12,020 nucleotides of DNA. It comes from an uncultured Burkholderiales bacterium. Its GTDB lineage: Bacteria; Pseudomonadota; Gammaproteobacteria; Burkholderiales; Burkholderiaceae_C. The stretch lies in contig CAJBLW010000550.1 in assembly GCA_903953985.1 (NCBI GenBank), positions 1 to 12,020 on the forward strand, read 5' to 3'. This document shows, in pieces, positions 8,276-12,020 of this stretch. The position numbers and the translations under genes are program-made. The notes under the pieces are model-generated. The model was given only the letters and a program-made list of their open reading frames with translations. It did no database searches and was not told where the DNA came from. Position 1 is the first letter of the stretch. Each line of letters begins with the position of its first letter.

Positions 8276-8932
8276 TCAAGAAGCTTTGGCGTTGGACTTA
8301 TTGCGTGCGGCCAAGCTGGCGATCAGCGCATCCAAGCCTCCGGCATTGATTTCTTTGGTGAACTGGTTGCGGTAGTTTTCGATCAACCAGACACCCAGTA
8401 CGTTCAGATCAAAAATCAACCAACCCGAACCTTGGCCCGGGGTTTTTTCGAGTCGGTAGTCCAACTGAATCGGGTCCGCCTTACCACGCACTTCGGTGTT
8501 GACCACCGTGTTTTTGTCTTCCTGACCGGCGCGCAGGGGCTTGACCACCACCACCTGGTCGGTGATCTGGCTGAGTGCACCCGAATAGGTTCGCACCAAC
8601 AAAGTCTTGAACTCTTCTTGCAGACGTTTTTGCTGCTCAGGCGTGGCTTTGCGCCAAGCTGGGCCAGCGGCGAGGGAGGTCATACGGCGAAAGTTCACAT
8701 GCGGCATCAGCTGCGTGTCGACCAGCTGCATGATTTTGCCGATGTCGCCGCTGCGCAGTGCCTTGTCGGCTTTGATGGCGTTCAGCGTGTCGTTGGTTAT
8801 CCGCTGGATCAATGCCTCGGGCGCTTCGTCGGCAGCCATGGACAGGCCCGAAGCCCCCAGAAGGCTTGCGGCACATGCGGCCTCAAGCACATGGCGGCGG
8901 TTCAGGAAAAAAACGGTATCGGTTTTGAGCAT
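8276..8932 (-). CDS. mlaC: Periplasmic phospholipid-binding protein MlaC
   Basis: Soluble periplasmic carrier that ferries phospholipid between MlaA at the outer membrane and MlaFEDB at the inner membrane. The frame is open upstream to 9121, but that would overlap mlaA by over 130 bases. The ATG at 8932 gives 218 residues with a proper signal peptide: Asn-Arg-Arg at 11-13, a hydrophobic stretch (about 15-31) and a likely cleavage site after SMA (31-33) before ADEAPEAL. The MlaC (Ttg2) domain follows, recognisable from MPHVNFRRMTSLAAGPAWRK, EEFKTLLVRTYSGAL and the C-terminal GWLIFDLNVLGVWLIENYR. The paired arginines resemble a Tat signal. It starts 52 bases after mlaA, without a visible Shine-Dalgarno sequence. 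Confidence 0.92.
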   Translation of the reverse strand: MLKTDTVFFLNRRHVLEAACAASLLGASGLSMAADEAPEALIQRITNDTLNAIKADKALRSGDIGKIMQLVDTQLMPHVNFRRMTSLAAGPAWRKATPEQQKRLQEEFKTLLVRTYSGALSQITDQVVVVKPLRAGQEDKNTVVNTEVRGKADPIQLDYRLEKTPGQGSGWLIFDLNVLGVWLIENYRNQFTKEINAGGLDALIASLAARNKSNAKAS

Positions 8933-8984
8933 GAAATAACTATACGGCCTGTAGCCAAAATGCGTGTGAACAACTGTAACGGGC

Positions 8985-9722
8985 TTATTTCGAGTCGGAC
9001 TCGCCATCCCCGTAGTCGAAACTTGAGGGCGGGTTACCGTCGTAAATATCGTTACGACGTTTTTGCAAAAAGCCGTCACGCACAAACGAGTAAGGGTCCA
9101 GCGATGCGGCCTTGACCACATCCACGGTTTGCAGCAAGCCAGAGCGGATGTCCAAAACGCGTGTCACGGTCAAGGCATTGCGGGTGGCCTCATCTGAAAA
9201 TTGACGGGAAACATCGCCCTGCATGTCCAGCGGCAAGGCCAGGGCGTCGCGCAGAGTGGACGGCCCCAGCAAAGGCAGCACCACATAAGGGCCAGGCTTG
9301 ACACCCCAGTAACCCAAGGTCTGTCCGAAGTCTTCTTTTCGCTTTTCCAATCGCATTTCGGTGGCCACATCCAGCAGGCCGCCGAGACCTAAAAAGGTGT
9401 TCACGTTGATGCGCATGAAAGTTTCAACCGTGGCCTGCCCCTTCAGCTGCAAGGCGCTGTTGGCCATGGACCAGACATCCCCCAGATTGCCCAAAAAATT
9501 GTTGATGCCCTTGCGCACAAAGCCAGGCAACACTTTCACATACAGCTCGGCTGCAGGCTTGATGGCCACAGCATCCACCGCGTCGTTGAATTGAAAGACG
9601 CTGCGGTTCATCGACTCCCAAGGGTCACGCGCATCGGCGGTTTGCACGGTGGCGCAGCCTTGCAAGGCCACAAGGCTGACCAGCAGCGCCAGCGAGGCGA
9701 AGCGTTTCGTCCATGCGATCAT
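8985..9722 (-). CDS. mlaA: Outer-membrane lipoprotein MlaA (VacJ)
   Basis: Outer-membrane component of the Mla pathway, which in characterised species sits with a porin and takes mislocalised phospholipid from the outer leaflet to hand to MlaC. The 245-residue product has a lipoprotein signal peptide: Lys6/Arg7, a hydrophobic core (9-20) and lipobox LQGC with acylated Cys23. The residue after Cys is Ala, not Asp, which fits outer-membrane sorting. The family signature follows: DPWESMNRSVFQFNDAVD (33-50), then KGINNFLGNLGDVWSMANSA and GYWGVKPGPYVVLPLLGPS. Its ATG overlaps the mlaD stop (ATGA). In E. coli mlaA is encoded away from mlaFEDCB; here it lies between mlaD and mlaC, so the whole pathway is in one unit. 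Confidence 0.95.
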   Translation of the reverse strand: MIAWTKRFASLALLVSLVALQGCATVQTADARDPWESMNRSVFQFNDAVDAVAIKPAAELYVKVLPGFVRKGINNFLGNLGDVWSMANSALQLKGQATVETFMRINVNTFLGLGGLLDVATEMRLEKRKEDFGQTLGYWGVKPGPYVVLPLLGPSTLRDALALPLDMQGDVSRQFSDEATRNALTVTRVLDIRSGLLQTVDVVKAASLDPYSFVRDGFLQKRRNDIYDGNPPSSFDYGDGESDSK

Positions 9723-10198
9723 GGTTTTTTGCTTTCAGTGGTGGATTTCTCGGCTTGGCTGAACAGGAACTGGCTGATCAGGTTTTCCAGGATGACGGCC
9801 GATTGGGTGGAGCCGATACGGTCTCCTGCGGACAGATTTTTCTCGTCAGCACCAGGGGCGACATCGAGGTATTGCTCACCCAGCAAACCGCTGGTGAGAA
9901 TTTTCAGGGAGCTGTCTTGAGGAAAGGCGTGCTGGATTTGCATGCCCAGCGTGACCTTGGCCTGGAAGGACTCGCCGTCGAATTCGATTTTCTTGACGCG
10001 CCCGACCACCACCCCGGCGCTCTTGACCGCCGCACCAGGCTTGAGACCGCCGATGTTGTCGAACTTGGCCGTGACCTCGTAGTCCTGACTGAAACTCCAA
10101 GTGAGCAAGTTGGCCGCTTTGAGCGCCAGAAACAGCACGGCCACAGCGCCCAACAAAACAAACAAACCAACCCAAATATCATTTTTTGAACGTTCCAT
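9719..10198 (-). CDS. mlaD: Mla system substrate-binding MCE-domain protein MlaD
   Basis: Membrane-anchored protein whose periplasmic MCE domain forms a hexameric ring with a hydrophobic channel for phospholipids, standing on MlaE and receiving lipid from or giving it to MlaC. The 159-residue product begins MERSKNDIWVGLFVLLGAVA, giving one transmembrane segment at about 9-27. The MCE domain follows at about 38-116 with the typical signatures FDNIGGLKPGAAVKSAGVVV (46-65) and LTSGLLGEQYLDVAPG (101-116). The tail after 140 (ending STTESKKP) is short and polar; E. coli MlaD is somewhat longer (183 residues), mainly at this C-terminal end. A consensus Shine-Dalgarno sequence precedes the start. 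The stop overlaps mlaA by 4 bases. Confidence 0.95.
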   Translation of the reverse strand: MERSKNDIWVGLFVLLGAVAVLFLALKAANLLTWSFSQDYEVTAKFDNIGGLKPGAAVKSAGVVVGRVKKIEFDGESFQAKVTLGMQIQHAFPQDSSLKILTSGLLGEQYLDVAPGADEKNLSAGDRIGSTQSAVILENLISQFLFSQAEKSTTESKKP

Positions 10199-10203
10199 GT
10201 CGT

Positions 10204-10209
10204 CCTCCT
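10204..10209 (-). promoter_or_regulatory. Consensus ribosome binding site of mlaD, overlapping the mlaE stop
   Basis: AGGAGG on the minus strand sits 5 bases before the mlaD ATG (10198). Two of its bases are part of the mlaE TAG stop (10210-10208), so ribosomes ending mlaE finish directly on the mlaD initiation site. It decides the mlaD start. Confidence 0.8.
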
Positions 10210-10990
10210 AAATGCTGAACATCATCGCGGTCAGAATGAAATCCAGCCCCAATACCGACAAAGAAGAAACCACCACACTGCGTGTGGTGGCGCTGGCCAC
10301 ACCTTCGGGCGTGGGCTTGGCCACATAGCCCTGCAACAAGGCAATGAAGGTCACGGCCACGCCAAAAACAACACTTTTGATGATGCCGTTGCCCACGTCC
10401 TTGAACACATCGACACCGCCTTGCATCTGGCTCCAAAAAGCACCCGAGTCGACACCAATGAGCAAGACGCCCACCACGTAGCCGCCCATAATGCCCACCG
10501 CACTGAACACCGCCGCCAACAAGGGCAAGGCGATGATGCCACCCCAAAAGCGAGGTGCCAAAATGCGTTGGACAGGGTCTACCGCCATCATTTCCAACGC
10601 GGTGAGCTGCTCACCGGCCCGCATCAAGCCGATCTCGGCCGTGAGTGAGGCACCGGCACGACCCGCAAACAACAAGGCGGCCACCACGGGGCCCAACTCT
10701 CGCACCAGGCTCAACGCAACCAGTAAGCCCAGCGCCTCGGCAGAGCCGTAGCGCTGCAAGGTGTAGTAGCCCTGCAAACCCAGCACAAAACCTACAAACA
10801 GGCCCGACACGGTGATGATGGCCAGCGAGTAATTGCCCAAAAAATGCACCTGATCGCGCACCAGACCAAGGCGCTTGAGCGTTGCGCCTGACATGCCCAT
10901 CAACTTAAAAAACAGTCGAGCTGCAAAACCCCAATCGGCCAGCATTTGGCGGGTGGATGCGCCCAAAGCGCCCAGCATTTCGGAGATCAT
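10208..10990 (-). CDS. mlaE: Phospholipid ABC transporter permease MlaE
   Basis: Inner-membrane permease of the Mla system; it dimerises, binds MlaF on the cytoplasmic side and carries the MlaD hexamer on the periplasmic side. The 260-residue product matches the family length of about 260. It has an N-terminal amphipathic stretch and several hydrophobic segments, roughly at 50-75, 90-110, 148-180, 205-222 and 240-258. The conserved MlaE/TrbI-like core is clear: LVRELGPVVAALLFAGRAG followed by LTAEIGLMRAGEQLTALEMM (about 96-135). Its ATG overlaps the mlaF stop, and its TAG stop lies inside the Shine-Dalgarno sequence of mlaD. Position between mlaF and mlaD is the standard arrangement. Confidence 0.95.
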   Translation of the reverse strand: MISEMLGALGASTRQMLADWGFAARLFFKLMGMSGATLKRLGLVRDQVHFLGNYSLAIITVSGLFVGFVLGLQGYYTLQRYGSAEALGLLVALSLVRELGPVVAALLFAGRAGASLTAEIGLMRAGEQLTALEMMAVDPVQRILAPRFWGGIIALPLLAAVFSAVGIMGGYVVGVLLIGVDSGAFWSQMQGGVDVFKDVGNGIIKSVVFGVAVTFIALLQGYVAKPTPEGVASATTRSVVVSSLSVLGLDFILTAMMFSI

Positions 10991-11805
10991 GGCGACCTCC
11001 CATCGTAGTCTTGCGCAGCCGAAGGGGCCGGGTAATGGAAGGGCACAGGCCCATCGCTCAAGGCATGAACAAACTGGTAAATCAACGGGTCGGTGCTGGC
11101 CCGCAGCTCGGCAGGCGTGCCCTGAGCGGCCACACCGCCATGCGCCAGAATCACCACATGGTCAGCGATCTCGAAGGTCTCGGTCACGTCGTGCGACACC
11201 ACCACGCTGGTGATGCCCAGGCTGTCGTTCAGACGGCGAATCAATCGGGCCGCTGTGCCCAGCGAGATCGGGTCGAGACCGGCAAAGGGCTCGTCGTACA
11301 TGATCAAGTCCGGGTCAAGCGCGATGGCACGGGCCAGGGCCACTCGGCGGCTCATGCCGCCAGAAATTTCGGAGGGTTTGAGGTCCCGCGCACCGCGCAA
11401 GCCCACCGCATCCAGCTTCATCAGCACGATGTCGCGGATCAGGTCTTCCGACAAACGTGTGTGTTCGCGCAAGGGAAAAGCCACATTGTCGAACACGCTC
11501 ATGTCGGTGAACAGCGCACCAAACTGAAACAGCATGCCCATACGGCGACGTGCGGCGTAAAGCTCGTCCTGGTGCATGGGGGTGATGTCGTCACCATCAA
11601 ACAACAATTGGCCAGCGCTGGCACGGATCTGCCCACCGATCAAGCGCAAGACCGTGGTCTTGCCACCACCAGACACACCCATCAGGGCCGTGACTTGTCC
11701 ACGTGGCACATTGAAGCTGAGGTTCTTCAAGATGACACGGTCGCCGTACCCGAAAGTCAGGTCGCGCAATTCAACAAGTGGCGGGGCGGTGGATATGGTG
11801 TTCAT
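10987..11805 (-). CDS. mlaF: Phospholipid ABC transporter ATP-binding protein MlaF
   Basis: Cytoplasmic ATPase of the MlaFEDB complex, which drives phospholipid movement between the inner membrane and periplasmic MlaC. With the ATG at 11805 the protein is 272 residues, the usual MlaF length. Visible motifs are Walker A GVSGGGKTT (43-51), the Q-loop at MLFQFGALFTDM (91-102), the signature ISGGMSRR (147-154), Walker B LIMYDEP (167-173) and the H-loop His205 in VVSHDV. The stretch FDNVAFPLREHT and the C-terminal DGPVPFHYPA are typical of MlaF rather than of general ABC ATPases. A TTG three codons upstream (11814) would also open the frame but lies inside the terminator stem, so the ATG is preferred. 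No Shine-Dalgarno sequence precedes it; the bases just upstream are the terminator T-tract. Its stop overlaps the mlaE start by 4 bases (ATGA). Confidence 0.95.
   Translation of the reverse strand: MNTISTAPPLVELRDLTFGYGDRVILKNLSFNVPRGQVTALMGVSGGGKTTVLRLIGGQIRASAGQLLFDGDDITPMHQDELYAARRRMGMLFQFGALFTDMSVFDNVAFPLREHTRLSEDLIRDIVLMKLDAVGLRGARDLKPSEISGGMSRRVALARAIALDPDLIMYDEPFAGLDPISLGTAARLIRRLNDSLGITSVVVSHDVTETFEIADHVVILAHGGVAAQGTPAELRASTDPLIYQFVHALSDGPVPFHYPAPSAAQDYDGRSP
10996..11001 (-). promoter_or_regulatory. Strong ribosome binding site of mlaE
   Basis: GGGAGG on the minus strand lies 5 bases before the mlaE ATG (10990) and inside the last codons of mlaF. It fixes the mlaE start at the 4-base overlap and suggests efficient translation of the permease independent of coupling. 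Confidence 0.75.
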
Positions 11806-11806
11806 G

Positions 11807-11837
11807 AAAAACAAGAGCCGGAAGTTCCGGCTCTTGT
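11807..11837 (-). terminator. Rho-independent terminator between gltD and mlaF
   Basis: A perfect 13-base inverted repeat (arms 11837-11825 and 11823-11811, one central base) forms a GC-rich hairpin; realistically it is an 11-bp stem with a 5-base loop. On the minus strand it is followed at once by TTTTT (11811-11807, the first T also being the last base of the stem). On the plus strand there is no matching T-run, so it acts on minus-strand transcripts. It probably ends the gltBD message. It is unusual in ending a single base before the mlaF ATG, so it also forms the last part of any mla leader that starts upstream. Confidence 0.85.
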
Positions 11838-11886
11838 GGTGTTAGAGGCTCTCAGCTGGACTGGTGCCCACCAAGACATTCAAGGG

Positions 11887-11913
11887 ATTTTACCTAGAAC
11901 GAATGTTCTTCAA
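11887..11913 (-). promoter_or_regulatory. Candidate sigma-70 promoter for the mla operon
   Basis: On the minus strand a -35-like TTGAAG (11913-11908, overlapping the gltD stop) is followed after 15 bases by TAAAAT (11892-11887), a 5/6 match to the -10 consensus. The 15-base spacer is shorter than the preferred 17, so the site would be weak or need help. The spacer contains a perfect inverted repeat, AGAAC-N4-GTTCT (11909-11896), a possible operator. Transcription would begin near 11880 and give a leader of about 75 bases before mlaF. This is sequence reading only, with no experimental support. Confidence 0.3.
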
Positions 11914-12020
11914 CGCGGCAGGTCGCTCTGGCCCATCAGGAACTCGTCCACCGAGCGTGCCGCTTGGCGTCCTTCACGGATGGCCCAGACCACCAGCGAC
12001 TGGCCACGGCGCATGTCGCC
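11910..12020 (-). CDS. gltD: Glutamate synthase (NADPH) small subunit, C-terminal end (partial)
   Basis: Only the last 36 residues and the TGA stop are in the window; the 5' part lies beyond the right edge. The visible protein begins GDMRRGQSLVVWAIREGR and ends FLMGQSDLPR. This is the characteristic C-terminus of the GltD beta subunit, where the GDxRRGQSLVVWAI motif belongs to the second nucleotide-binding (NADPH) domain. GltD is an FAD/Fe-S flavoprotein that passes electrons from NADPH to GltB, which makes two glutamates from glutamine and 2-oxoglutarate. It reads in the same direction as the mla genes but is separated from mlaF by 104 bases containing a terminator hairpin, so it is probably the end of a separate gltBD unit. 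The short length is the only source of doubt; related small-subunit-like oxidoreductases share this ending. Confidence 0.85.
   Translation of the reverse strand, partial: GDMRRGQSLVVWAIREGRQAARSVDEFLMGQSDLPR

Noticed and set aside
8240..9115. Plus-strand open frame of 291 codons opposite mlaC and the end of mlaA
   Set aside because: Antisense shadow of mlaC; no recognisable protein features.
8933..9121. Longer N-terminus for MlaC
   Set aside because: The extension would overlap mlaA by more than 130 bases and would bury the signal peptide seen right after the ATG at 8932.
11806..11814. TTG start for mlaF three codons upstream
   Set aside because: It lies in the terminator stem, has no ribosome binding site, and adds only residues outside the usual MlaF N-terminus; the ATG at 11805 is preferred.

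Overview
The window is a stretch of conserved chromosomal housekeeping genes, all read from the minus strand. Protein similarity, the gene order and a GC content I estimate by eye at just under 60% point to a betaproteobacterium of the order Burkholderiales, most likely Comamonadaceae. I could not run a search, so the family-level call is an inference from recognition.

Following transcription from right to left: the 3' end of gltD (glutamate synthase small subunit) lies at the right edge. A 104-bp intergenic region follows, with a candidate promoter and a clear intrinsic terminator hairpin. Then comes the complete Mla machinery for retrograde phospholipid transport, in the order mlaF-mlaE-mlaD-mlaA-mlaC-mlaB (11805 down to 7990). 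After an 84-bp gap comes a two-gene ABC-2 type exporter (ATPase and permease, 7905 to 6218), then a BolA-family gene (ibaG-like) and murA. murA overlaps hisG by 4 bases, and the histidine operon runs on as hisG-hisD-hisC-hisB-hisH-hisA, with hisA cut by the left edge.

Functionally the right half serves the cell envelope: inner-membrane MlaFEDB, periplasmic MlaC and outer-membrane lipoprotein MlaA keep the outer membrane asymmetric, and MurA commits UDP-GlcNAc to peptidoglycan. The left half carries histidine biosynthesis from PRPP plus ATP through the HisH glutaminase and the HisA isomerase. HisG is the short form, so a HisZ regulatory subunit must be encoded outside this window. Six gene pairs share 4-base stop/start overlaps (mlaF/E, mlaD/A, ATPase/permease, murA/hisG, hisD/hisC, hisC/hisB), so translational coupling is widespread.

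No mobile element, CRISPR array, tRNA or rRNA is visible, and I see no sign of a new biological system. The points worth checking are the terminator hairpin that sits directly against the mlaF start codon, a 17-residue Gly/Ser-rich insertion in HisD, the ABC exporter of unknown substrate, a twin-arginine-like MlaC signal peptide, and the physical linkage of envelope and histidine genes.
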